This document shows positions 7,521 through 17,934 of a stretch of 18,361 nucleotides of DNA, piece after piece (positions within the stretch are counted from its first letter, which is position 1; the number at the start of each line of letters is the position of its first letter). The notes under the pieces are model-generated. The model ran no database searches. It saw only the letters and a program-made list of their open reading frames with translations, and was not told the origin of the DNA. A program made the position numbers and the translations under genes. Origin of the DNA: Stereocaulon alpinum (lineage: Eukaryota > Ascomycota > Lecanoromycetes > Lecanorales > Stereocaulaceae); contig JAEUBA010000245.1 in NCBI GenBank assembly GCA_018257865.1, forward strand, positions 1 to 18,361, in the 5' to 3' direction.

Positions 7521-9584
7521 ACTACTACTAAAAGCTTTAAGTAGCTTTAGTATATACGTCTATAGTACCTATTAATTTAAGTATATACTTATTAATAGCT
7601 AGGGCTGCGGTAAGGAGTATAATATACTTTTCTATACTATTAATCTTAAGGGTCCTAATATTATAGTTAGTATACTAAGGTTAAAGTAAATAAAGATTTT
7701 ACTCGATCTTTTAATAGAGTAGTAGCGGTTTAAGGTTAATACTAAAAAGTTTTAGGTTAATAAGCCTACTATCTTTAGCTATTACCTTAAGAAGGAGCCT
7801 AAAGTTTATATAATTATATACGCTACTATAGCGACTAATTACTTAGATAGAGGAAGCTTAGAATAGATTCTAAAGGAATTACTAAAGTTTTCTAATATCT
7901 TCTTAAATAAGAAAGCTAAAACCTTACCCTTATTAAAGGAAGGCGACTATATAATTAATATTAAGGATAGTAAGGAGCCGCTTTATAGGCCTCTCTATAA
8001 CTTATCTTAATCTAAGCTAGCGGAGCTGCGGCGCTATCTTAATAATACGCTTATAAAAGGCTAGATATACTATTTAGTTTCTTTAGCTAAAGTACCTATC
8101 CTCTTTATATTAAAGAAGGATAATAGGCTACGTCTTTATATTAATTATTAGGGGTTAAATATAGTAACTATTAAAAATCGATACCTATTACCTATAATTA
8201 CTAAGATATTAGACCGCCTATATAGAGCTAAAAAGTTTACTAAGTTAGACTTAAAGGATACCTATTATAGGATCTAAATTAAAGAAGGTAATAAGTAGAA
8301 GACTGCGTTCTATACCCGCTATAGCTACTTTAAATACTTAGTTATACCTTTTAGGCTCGCTAACGCCCTAGCGACGTTTTAAGCGTATATTAATAGGGCT
8401 CTTATAGAGCTTATTAATATTTTATATATTATCTATCTTAATAATATCTTAATTTATAGCGTAAACCTAGCGGACTACTAGCGGTATATTTAGTAAGTAC
8501 TAAAATAATTATATTAATTCTCGCTTTTCGCTAACCTAAAGAAGTATTAGTTTAGTACTAAATAGGTTAAATTTCTTAGATTTATTATATCTACTAATAG
8601 CGTAGTAATAGATTAGGAACGTATAGTAACTATTAGGGAATAGCTTAGGCTAAAGACCTTTTAAGATATATAAGTCTTTTTAGGCTTTATAAATTTCTAC
8701 TAGCGGTTTATTTATAATTATATTACTATTACTGCGCCTCTAACTAACTTACTTAAAGGTAGTAAGGATAGGAAGAAGTTAGGCTAACTTAAGTAGAATA
8801 ATAATACTAAAAGTACTTTTTAGAAGCTTTAGGATATCTTCTCTAATATACCGTTTCTCTACTACTTTAACCTAGAAGTAAAGTTATATATAGAAACTAA
8901 TACCTCTAACTTTACTATTATAGTAGTACTTATATAGCTGGATAATAATAGCTACTAGTACCTAATTACCTTTTAGTCCTAGAAGATAATTCCTACGGAG
9001 TAGAATTATAAGGTTTATAACTAAGAATTACTCGCTATAGTAGCGGTAATAAAATAGTAGTAGTATTACCTAGAAGGTAGCCCGTTTACTATTAAGGTTC
9101 TTACTAATTATAATAATCTTAAGGGCTTTATAAAGTAGAAGTAATTAAATTCTTAGTAAGCTAGATAGGCGCTAAAGCTTACTACTTTTAATTTTAAAAT
9201 TACTTATTATACTAGAAAAACGAATCCTGCGGATCCGCTATTATAACGCCCTAATTATAAAGGAAGTTCCCTACTAAATACTAAGTTATTACTAATATTA
9301 TAGAATAAACTCGTACTTTAGGGTAGAGATAAGGAAGGTAGAGAAATTATTATAGTAATATCGCCGGCGTTTTAAATTATAGGCCTCTAAGTTATTATTC
9401 CTTAGAAAGATATAATAGGTATTATTAAGTTAGCTTATAAGGATCCTTAATATTTAATTAAGACTTTAATTCGAGACTTATAAGCTGCTAATAATTAGAT
9501 AAAATCCTTTTCTATAAATAAGGGTACGCTATTATAGCGCTATCTCTAAAGTAAGGTATAAGCTTTAGACTTAAAAGGTTTATT

Positions 9585-10300
9585 AAGAAATAACAACCGC
9601 CTATATATCCTTAGAGACAAAGCCTTAAGGGAGGAACTTATTAGTAAATACTATAATAATCCCCTAGCAGGGTACTTTAGCGCTAAGAAGACGTATAAGT
9701 TACTTACCCGCAAATACTTTTAATATAAGAGTTCTAAGTAGGTTAATAAGTATATTAAGACTTATAATATCTACTAAAGGACTAAGGCTCCCTACTATTA
9801 CCCTTATAGTAAACTAAGTTCGCTTCTAGTTACTAATAAGCTTTAGAAGGAGCTCTTAATAGACTTTATTATTAGTCTACCCTTAAGTAAATATAAGAAT
9901 ATAGTCTATAACGCTATTCTAGTAATTATTAATTAATTTATAAAGATAGTAAGGTATATACCTACTACTACTATAATTAATGCTGCTGAGCTAGCGGATG
10001 TTTTTTATACTAAGGTAGTATACTATTATAGTATACCTAATAGTATTATTAGCGATAGAGGTTTAGTATTTACTAGCGCCTTCTAGTTAGCTATTTATTT
10101 TTACTTTAAGATTAAGCGCCGCCTAAGCACCGCCTTTTATCTTTAGACTAATAGTTAAATAGAATACTAGAATTAGGTACTAGAGTACTACTTACGGGTC
10201 TTTACTAATAATAAGTAGACTACTTAGGCGAAACAGCTGCTAATAGCAGAATTTATATATATAAATAGTCTTTATTCCTCTATTAGAACGACGCTGTTCT
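9585..10300 (+). pseudogene. Integrase H2C2 finger and DD35E core within pol
   Basis: The finger contains a GYFSAKKTYKLL segment (GHFGAKKTYKLL type) at about 9670 and TYNIY at 9760-9774, originally T-C-x2-C. The core holds DFIISLPLSKYKN after Asp 9862, SDRGLVFTSAF around Asp 10054, and a TDSQxER-like stretch around Glu 10162. All of it sits in the RT frame. In life it would insert the cDNA into host DNA. Confidence 0.9.
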
Positions 10301-10749
10301 ACTTAATATATAGATATTACCCTAAACTTCGTTAGGAGCTTAAGGATAAGTCCCTTAAGGGGAAGATACCTACTATAAATAAGAGGATTAGATTACTATA
10401 AGTATTAAGAGATAAAGCTACGGAACGCCTATAGCGCGCTAGAGAGTTTTAAGTTAAGTAGTATAATAAGAATTATAAGCCTTAAAGCTATAAGGTTAGA
10501 GATTTAGTAATACTATTAACTAAGAATCTTAAGTAAAAACGCTTAAGTAAAAAGTTATCTTATAAATTCGTAGGGCCTTTTAGGATTACTAATAAAGTAG
10601 GAGTATAGGCTTACTATCTTCTACTACTATAAACTTATAGAATCTATAATACTTTTTATATCTTATTATTAGAGCTATACTACCTTCGCGACGGTAATAA
10701 GATATTAGTAAACTTTATATAAGCCCCTAAACTTATTAATAATAATAAG

Positions 10750-10905
10750 ATATAGGAGGTTAAAGAAATTATAGATAAGGTCTAAGATAAGTAAGGTATC
10801 TAGTATAAGGTTAAATAGACTAGCTAGGGTAAAGAATATAACTAATAATTACTAGATAAAGAGCTTAAGGATACCTATAACTTAACTTAAGCCTTTAATA
10901 AGTAG
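10750..10905 (+). pseudogene. Chromodomain at the C-terminus of pol
   Basis: Reads (W)EVKEIIDKV, then YKVK(W)TS(W)GKEYN, then LLDKELKDTYNL. Bracketed Trp codons are now TAG. This is the usual chromodomain order E-V-E-x-I, K-W-x-G, E-x-N-x-W, L-x-x-A. In chromoviruses the domain steers integration towards chromatin marks such as H3K9 methylation. That would fit the heterochromatin-like setting, but the specificity is not shown by the sequence. Confidence 0.82.
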
Positions 10906-10915
10906 ATAGTTAGTA

Positions 10916-12381
10916 AGTATATATAATCTTTAGTTCTTTAAATACTACTAATAGCAGCGAGTAAGCGGCGGCGATAATATAAGTTATAATAATTATAAAC
11001 CTTATAAGTAAATAGTCTTATACTATAAGTATACTCCTCTATAATTATTATACTTACTTACTTATACCTTAATAGAATAAAGAAGAGATTAAATTAATTA
11101 CTAGCTAAATATCTATCTTATATTAGTAAGATAATATATATAGGTGCGCTACTAAATATTAGTAGAAGAAAAGAAGAAGGAAAAAATAAATAAATATCCT
11201 AACGCCGTTTCTATACTAACGTATAGCGGTATAATTACTCCTCTAAGAGCTTAATATATTACTAAAGACTCTCTATCTCCTTAGTATACTTAGTAATTAT
11301 TTATTAGAGGGTTCCTAACCTAAACTGCTAGTTAGCGATAGTTTACTTAAGCTCTATAACCTACTATCTTACCGCCGTAAGTTCCTATTAGAGATTAGTA
11401 ATTATTATAGGAGCTACCTTACTTATTACTACTATTTAACCCTATACTTTTCGCTACTAAGTTATCCGCTTCCTAATCTTCTTCTTTTTACGCCGTACTT
11501 ATTATATCTAGCTATCGGTGAAATAACGCCGTACTAATCGCTATATAGACTAACGAAACAGCTCTAGGATTTAGATATATTAGGAGGCGATATAGCAGAG
11601 CTATTAGAATAATATACCTTATAATAATAATTAAGTCTATAGTAGCTATCCTTATAATATTAATAGGGAGGAGTATCGCCTTAATTATAATTATTATTCC
11701 CTATACAAAAACAGGTCCTATAGGGTAAAGGTATATTAATAATATAGTCTATAAGTATTAGTAGCTAATAATATATACCGGTTACGTAATAGCGACGTAT
11801 AATATTAAGTATATATATAAGTTATACCTATAAGTAATATATTAGTAGCTAATAATATACGCTGATTACGCGATAGCGATATATAATCTTAAGAGAATAT
11901 TTAGATATTATTATAATAAGAAGAACTATTAACTATATTAGTAATATTAATTATAATATAAGCACGCTAATATTAGGGAACGTATAAGTTATATTAGGAG
12001 TTATAAAGAGAGAAAAGTTAGGGGGAAAGTTATTATTTATATACTTATAGGTCGTCGTTACTATAACGTCGCTATATATTAAAGCTATTTAAAATAATAA
12101 TAACTAATAATACGATAACGTAGCTGTTACCCGCTAATACGGCTAGCAATTAATTATATTTATTAATAACTACGCGTTACTGCTACGCCTGCTACGTATT
12201 CTTTTTATATTATAATAGATTTAGGCGTTACTATAGTTAGATAATATTCTATATATATAAGGCGCCGCCTTAACGACGTCGCCTCTAGGTTAACTCTTTT
12301 CCCTTACGTTTCCTACTAAGTTTAAAGGGTTTTTAACGAGTAGTCTATTCTATATACTTTAGTACCTAGGGACTAAGGCCT
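10916..12381 (+). other. Long post-pol noncoding region of the chromovirus
   Basis: About 1.47 kb between the chromodomain and the polypurine tract. No known domain was recognised on either strand. It keeps islands rich in CG (for example 12060-12190 and 12262-12290) in an otherwise AT-rich, CA-free sequence. It holds a direct duplication at 11757-11809 and 11841-11893. It is longer than I would expect for a simple 3' UTR, so an extra gene lost to RIP is possible but unproven. Confidence 0.5.
11757..11893. repeat. Direct duplication, ~53-bp units, 84-bp period
   Basis: ATTAGTAGCTAATAATATA begins both units, at 11757 and 11841. Each continues through a related GRTTACG..ATAGCGA..TATAAT..TTAAG stretch, ending at 11809 and 11893. 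Differences are mainly transitions as expected from RIP. It lies in the untranslated 3' part of the chromovirus. Confidence 0.7.
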
Positions 12382-12392
12382 AAAGGGGAGGA
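12382..12392 (+). promoter_or_regulatory. Polypurine tract of the chromovirus
   Basis: AAAGGGGAGGA lies three bases before the 3' LTR. This is the expected place and composition for the plus-strand DNA primer of an LTR retrotransposon. Lying in GG context, it has escaped RIP. Confidence 0.82.
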
Positions 12393-12395
12393 TAC

Positions 12396-12644
12396 TATTA
12401 ACCCTTAAGTATATACGCGTTATAGCTACGCTAGTATAATAATATTAATTAGGGTCTAAGGGCTTAGTAATAGTATTACTACCTAAGACTCCCCTATATT
12501 TTAGGAATCTTTAGAAATTAGTTCTGCTACTACTCTACTACTAAGTAATATAATTATATCTATTACTTAATACCTAAATCTAGTAACTTTACGTCTCTTA
12601 TACCTTAGTGCGCTAGCTTAGAGCCGGCGTCGCTAGCCTTTATA
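12396..12644 (+). repeat. 3' LTR
   Basis: 249 bp, the same length as 4516-4764 and co-linear with it without gaps that I can see. It differs by roughly a dozen transitions. It is slightly more RIPped than the 5' LTR near its start, less so near its end (ACGTCTC and GTGCGC kept). Confidence 0.93.
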
Positions 12645-12649
12645 GTATC
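12645..12649. repeat. Target-site duplication of the chromovirus, right (5 bp)
   Basis: GTATC, identical to 4511-4515. Confidence 0.88.
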
Positions 12650-12854
12650 TTAGGAGAGTATAAGGCTCTTCTCTTAAATATATAAGGATAGATTTTCCTT
12701 TAGTAGAATATTTTTCTTATCTCCTTATATTTAACTTATATAATAGAGAGGAGTCTTAGCTAAAGATACTTTAATAACTATCTATCTCTATTACCTTCTT
12801 AGTACTTAATATATTATATAATTTACCCGTAGGAGTTAAACCCCCTATTATACT
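12650..12854. other. Spacer between chromovirus and LINE, no gene seen
   Basis: About 205 bp of RIP-altered AT-rich DNA. Before the chromovirus arrived it was joined to 4346-4515. It matches nothing else in the window and no frame or motif was recognised. It ends in CCCCCTATTATAC against the LINE tail, which marks the LINE insertion site. Confidence 0.5.
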
Positions 12855-12959
12855 TAATTGATTAATTGATTTATACGCCTATTCTAGTATCTATATATAC
12901 TAATAAGGGTATTCTTTTATATAATTAGAAAATCTAGGGGGCTATAAGCCCTCTAGACG

Positions 12960-15900
12960 CGAAAGAAACCTTTTTAGGGTTACCCCTTCTAGCTAAAAAC
13001 TTTCGCTTATTAGCTTACTTATTACTTTACTCCGCCTATCTAACCTTACTACTAAGCTTTATAATACTAGTAATTATAGTCTCCTTTACCCTACTAAGCC
13101 CTATAATACTTTAGTAGCTCTACTACCTTTAGCTTTACCTTATACTTAGGCTTCTTTATCTTTAGGGTTTTTATTATTAGTTCTACTTTAATAAGGAGTT
13201 TAGACTAGGAAAGCTATTCCTTAGTAAGTTAATATTATATTAAAAATCCTAACTAAACTAGCTATCTTACTATTACCTTTATACTATTAACTTTAGCTAG
13301 TATAGTCCTAATATTATAGATCCCTATCTCCTTAATAAGTTCTCTTTAGGTATTATTAAGCTTTAGGTAGTATAGGAGAATATACTTTATATCTTAATTT
13401 CTCTAATTATAGCTATAGTAAGTACTACGAATCCTTAATACCTTCGCTTTATATAAGAAGTAGTTAAACCTATTCTTACTACTTTAGAGTTAAACTATTA
13501 TTAAGCTTTCTACCTTCCTTAATTTTAGGTAGTAGTTATACCTATCTCTAAATAATATCTCCTTTTAAATAGGTATATAAGAGTATTTAGAGATAGCCTT
13601 TTTATATACCTTTTATTACTTAATCTACTTTATTATTACCTAACTTCTTATTTTTTTAGTTAAGATATCTATATCTTAGTACTCCTTAATATCTATTTCT
13701 AAGTTATACTAATATACTTTCTACCTTATTATTATTAATACTTAGTTTTAATTCTTTACTTTAAGCTCCTAAAGGGCCTATACCTCCTTCTTTAATAATA
13801 GAGTAGAGTATATTAGGCGTACCCTCCCTCTTTTTCCCTATAATCTTTAATAAATTATATAGTTACCTTTAATTATTAGGTTATAAATCCCTCTTAATAC
13901 TTAATATCCTATAACTAAAGTATCTAACTAAGTCTAAATAGGAGGGATAACTACCTTTATCTTTAAAACCTAAACTAGTATTACTCTATATACTTTAAGT
14001 ACTATCCTTAAATAGTTATTCTATATTATCGCTAGTATTTTAATATACTTTCCTATTACTCTTAGTTCTTTAGTAGGGATATATTAGATTAGTATAGTAA
14101 ATATAAGTATAGGTCTTACTACTATATTATATATTATTCTATATTTTTTAAATATAGCTTCTTAGGTTAATCTAGCTAAGTATTTAATTACTTAGGCTTA
14201 GATAACTACTTTTATCTTTACCTATACTATATAAAGGCCCTAGCGGAGCTTAGTATTAATATATAGCCTAAAGACCTTAATACTTACCTTTAGTATAACC
14301 TCTATACTACTAAATTATACTATCTCTTTTATATTAAACCTCTTAGGCGTTTATAATAGATATACTAGTTTATACTTTTAGGATATAAATATTACTCTAT
14401 ATATTTCTACTTATATTAGATAAAGCTTATAGGCTTATTCTAGCTATCTATAGTTTATTTCCGTTAATTTACTATATACTAGTAGGTATACGTTATCTAT
14501 AAATCCTCCTACCTATACTAAGATTTTTACTTTTAAGTATACTTTAATTAGTAGTATATTAAAGAAGAGAAATAGAATTAGTAATATAAGTAATCCTTAT
14601 AGAATCCTTATCTCTATTACCTCTACTAAGCTAGTTTTACCTCCTAAAGTAATTAATATCGCTCTATCTTTAAGGAAGCTTATAGTCTACTAAATAATTC
14701 CCTTAGGAATTTCTTTTATCTTTAGGTTATAAAGTAGCCTTTTATAAGATATATTATTAAATACCCTTATTATATCTAGTAATAATAGGCTCGCTATATT
14801 ATCTTTACCTTAATTTTATATTATATAAACTAAATCTATAATAGTCTTTAAGACTATTTTTATTAAGTATCTCTTTCTACCCCCTATCTAGTATTTTAAG
14901 AGTAGGTAATTTCTTTTAGCTATTCTACTAAGATATTTTACTATTACTATCTCTAATACTTTCCTAAGTATATCTAGTAATATAATAGACTAGTATACCT
15001 TAAGCTCTAAATAATTAGTCTTTTTTAGTTTCTTTAATATTACTATATTCGCCTCCTAAAACTTTTTTAAGTAGTATCTATAGTCTAAGTATACTTAAAA
15101 TATCCTTTAAAATATTTCTATTATCTTTATATATACTACTCTTAAGAACCTATTTAAGATTTTTAAGATCCTTAAGGCCTTATCTACTACTAAGTATTAA
15201 ATTATATCTCTTATCTTTTTTAAGGTAATCTTACTATCTATTACTATAGGTTTTAAGTAGTTAGCCCCCTCTATATTTATTAGGTTTACTAAGGGTAAGG
15301 GTAGGAAGAAGACCCTCTTTAAGGCCTCTACCTTCCCCTTAAAATTTATTACTTTATTCCTATTTCCGTCTTTAATAGCTAGGGATTATAATAGCTCTTT
15401 AAGGTATATACTTCTCTCCCTTCCCTATTTAGTAAGTTATTATATTCCTTTTAGTCTTAGTAATATTTTATAAACTCCCTCTCTAAAAGCTATTATCTTA
15501 GCCTTCTATAGGGTAGTAACCTTTTCCCTTTTAGCCTAATAAAGGGCTTCCTTAGTTTCTACGTTTCTATTATAGTAGTAGACCTTAAGTACTACTTATA
15601 ATACTTTAGTTACCTTTATATATACCCTATTCTAATATAGCTTAGCCCCTATATATAGTTCCTTATATAGGATAGTATCTTTTATTACCTTTTATAGTAT
15701 AGCTATAAGCTTATTAATATACTAGTTAATTATATCTTTAAAGTTTACTAAGTACCGGCTTATTACTTTATTTAAAATCTTTATATATTTCTAGATTTCC
15801 TCCTTAATTACCTTTGCCTTTATCCTTTTCTAAGCCTTCTTTTAGTATACTAGGCGTTCGCTTTATATCTATTTTAACTTTATTATAATTAGTATATAGT

Positions 15901-16640
15901 CTAATCCTATATTAAGGTTATTCCTTACCCTATACTTTACTATTATATTATATATACCTTTAGTTAGAAATATAAGGTTAATAGTACTCTTTAAACCCTT
16001 ATTCTACTATATAACTACCTTCTTTAGTAGTTTTAAAATTATACCTCTCTCTCCTACTACCTCTAATAGCTTATCTATTATAGTATAGTATATTATTTAT
16101 CTTAAATTATTTTAGTATAGGTAGTATAGGTTAAAGTCTCCTATAATTATATATTTACCCTTATTTCTTAGCGCCTCCTCTAGTTTTAGGATAATTATTA
16201 GGCTATCTTTTAATATATAGCTTATTAGTAAGGGGTTATAAATATTATATACCTATACCCTCTTCCTTAGTAGCTCTTTAGTATTCTCTATTTTATCCTT
16301 AATATCCTTTTAGGTTTTTATAACTTAGATTTATAATAAGTATAAGTTACCTCCTTAGTATTCTACCCCCTAGTTATTAGGATCTATCCTCTTATTTATA
16401 TAAAAATATATCTTAGCCTTTAAGTCTCCTCTATAGGCTAAGTAGAATCTATCTATACTTATATTATATAAGGTTTTATTTATTAGGTTATATACTAGCT
16501 CTTAGATTACTAATATATCTATATCTTTTATATCTTTATTTTTAAGAAGTAGTATTATTACTATATCCTTCTTCCTCTATATATTATACTATAGTATTTT
16601 TAGGTAGGGTATATACCTTATTAAATAAGAGTTACTTAGA
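12960..16640 (-). pseudogene. LINE ORF2 pseudogene: endonuclease and reverse transcriptase
   Basis: Encoded the enzyme that nicks the target and copies the RNA at the nick. Read on the minus strand, the endonuclease starts near 16615 with LKIL(Q)YNI(Q)RKKD. DILVI(Q)E follows at about 16490-16515 and GDFNLYY (GDFNLHH before RIP) near 16115-16145. RT has I(P)(Q)G(S)(P) with ILFLFFN after it at about 14550-14600, and GGFIDN at 14492-14508, the former FVDD catalytic Asp pair. After RT comes IVLKVYRVILV(Q)VLK at about 13960-14020, matching the LGxYRxTPVxxLE segment typical of these elements. Bracketed residues are inferred pre-RIP codons. All these motifs share one frame. I could not identify an RNase H domain with confidence. 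Confidence 0.85.
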
Positions 16641-16649
16641 TATTCTCCT

Positions 16650-17859
16650 ATATTTAAGTAGTCTTAGTAGTCTTTACTACTCCTAAAGTCTACTTAAGGG
16701 TATTTATTAAATTAATTCTTTTTATAGATAAAGGCTATTACCCTTACTTTATTTTAAAGAGGGTTATTAATTATCCTTTTTTTATTACCTTTTTAGTTCC
16801 TTTTTAAGGCTTATCTATTATATCCTCTAAAACTTTCCTCTTCCCTTTAGAGATTACTTTATACTACCCTTTTAAGCTAGTCCTTTTTAATATTACTAGT
16901 ATAAGCCCTACTAAGTATTACTTTAAGGTCTCTTTAAAGTATTTTAGCTTATACTTAATTCTCTACTTAGCCTTAGTATTCTCCTTCTATTAGATTAAGT
17001 AGGTTTTACTCTATATTAAATACTCCTCTTTATATACTATATATTTAGGCTTACTACTAGCTCTTTTTATATAATTATTAGTTATATAGTTTTAGGCGTA
17101 TATCTTATAATAGGTAGGGTATTTATACGCCTTAGTAATATATCTATATCTATAATAATTAAAGTATTACTTAGGGGTAACTTCTCTCTTTTAATAATTA
17201 TAAAAGAGGAGGCTATTCTCTACTACTATTCCCTCTATAATAAGTTAGTTCGCTACTTTTAGGCTTAAGACCTTAATTATTATTATAGAGAACCTCTTCT
17301 CCCTTTTAAGTATATCTAGCTTTAATATAAATATAGGTTACTTAGCCTTTATTATCTCTAACTCTAAGTAAAGCTTCTTATTATCTTTTTTTAGAATTTT
17401 AAAAACCCCTTATTAATCCTTTATATCTATTATCTTTTTTATTCTATAAATTACTACTATTACTATCTTTTAGAGGACTTTCGCTAACTTATAAAGCCTT
17501 CTTATCTACTTATTATCCTTCTCTAATTCTTCCCTAGCCTTTACTAAGGTTATTTAAAGAATAATATCCCCTTCTATAATCCTTCTTACTATAATAATCT
17601 TATTAGTTACCCTTTCTACTCCCCTAAATATTTATACTAGTTAGGGGAGGGTTACTATAGCTATCTATATCTTTTCGCTATTATTATTAATTCTAACTAT
17701 TATTTACTTCGCTTTCTTAATATCTTCTACCTTAGATATAGCTAAATAGATAATATTTTAGTCCTTTTAGGCTATATAAGCTATATCTACTTAACTATTA
17801 TTTACCCTTCTAGTTAGGTAGTCTTTATATATTAATTAGCTATAATACTCCTTTATAAT
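16650..17859 (-). pseudogene. LINE ORF1 pseudogene with three CCHC zinc knuckles
   Basis: The nucleic-acid-binding protein of the LINE. On the minus strand, about 17170 down to 17000, three knuckles can be read once Tyr is taken as former Cys or His: CFNC-x4-HITKAC, then CKICA-x2-HITNDC, then CIVCKEEH(P)V(W)SKTC(P). Spacing is C-x2-C-x4-H-x4-C, C-x2-C-x3-H-x4-C and C-x2-C-x3-H, the layout known for Tad1-like ORF1 proteins. All lie in one frame, different from ORF2. The part right of 17170 should be the N-terminal half, but I recognise no domain in it and see no start codon. The end of ORF1 before the endonuclease (around 16650) is approximate. Confidence 0.75.
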
Positions 17860-17934
17860 GGCTAGCGATAGAGACATACCTGTACGCGGTGCTGGCTACG
17901 AACCTGAATACCTATTCAGAGCCGAGATATCTCC
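17860..17934 (+). ncRNA. HDV-like ribozyme, copy 2, probably weakened by RIP
   Basis: Same fold as 2570-2644 with four base differences. P1, P3, P1.1, L3 and P4 are unchanged. G-to-A at 17870 and at 17929 turn two P2 pairs (the end G-C and an internal C-G) into mismatches, so P2 drops from 7 pairs to 5. The C-to-T at 17877 falls in the one-base linker before P3. The fourth change is at 17923, the N of the J4/2 C-N-R-A motif (CCGA here, CTGA in copy 1), where variation is allowed. The catalytic C is at 17922. Reduced or lost cleavage is likely. Confidence 0.78.

Larger units (their letters stand above)
7780..10915 (+). pseudogene. pol: pol pseudogene: RT, RNase H, integrase, chromodomain
   Basis: One frame runs more than 3 kb with no net frameshift, broken only by TAA/TAG where Gln or Trp is expected. 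RT covers about 7950-8500: EPLYRPLYNLS leader, PILFILKKDN, KLDLKD near 8240-8255, PFRLANALATF, and YLNNILIYS at 8434-8460 (YLDDILIYS before RIP). RNase H is about 8870-9220 (ETNTSNF start, ELLAIVAVIK later). Integrase has an H2C2 finger at about 9645-9775. Its catalytic triad is Asp at 9862, Asp at 10054 and Glu at 10162, with 63 and 35 residues between: a DD35E core. The GPFRI/LLELYYLRDG linker leads to a chromodomain at about 10750-10905. It is the enzyme part of the element and inactive as it stands. Confidence 0.93.
4516..12644 (+). mobile_element. Full-length RIP-inactivated Ty3/gypsy chromovirus LTR retrotransposon
   Basis: An 8129-bp element with two 249-bp LTRs and a 5-bp target duplication. 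Internal order is gag, protease, RT, RNase H, integrase, chromodomain, a long 3' noncoding part and a polypurine tract. The integrase-after-RNase H order and C-terminal chromodomain place it among the chromoviruses. Every domain contains RIP stops, so it is dead. The pol frame from about 7.78 to 10.91 kb has no net frameshift, so damage there is by point mutation only. The element is longer than I expect for this group, partly because of a ~1.1-kb repeat-rich segment in gag and a ~1.5-kb region after pol. Confidence 0.93.
12855..17859 (-). mobile_element. Tad1-like LINE (non-LTR retrotransposon), longest copy, RIP-inactivated
   Basis: About 5 kb on the minus strand. Its 3' tail of CAAT-type repeats lies at 12855-12872. 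The 3' UTR and C-terminus of ORF2 extend to about 13450, then come a post-RT domain, RT and endonuclease (to about 16620) and ORF1 (from about 16650 rightwards). ORF2 motifs at 13978, 14497, 14596, 16138 and 16498 are all in the same minus-strand frame, and the ORF1 motifs share another, so only point mutations have broken it. Order and motifs (three ORF1 knuckles, AP-type endonuclease, RT with PQGSP and xxDD) fit the Tad1 clade common in ascomycetes. Its 5' end is hidden: a ribozyme-bearing element in the opposite orientation starts at 17860. Confidence 0.88.

Noticed and set aside
11150..11640. Possible antisense gene in the chromovirus post-pol region
   Set aside because: A minus-strand frame reads quite naturally if TAA/TAG are taken as Gln. 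However, its stop density (about 11 in 165 codons) is higher than in the true RT frame and near what is expected by chance in this AT-rich DNA.
4516..12644. Dating the chromovirus from LTR divergence
   Set aside because: The LTRs differ almost only by C/T and G/A transitions of RIP type, so the usual clock does not apply.
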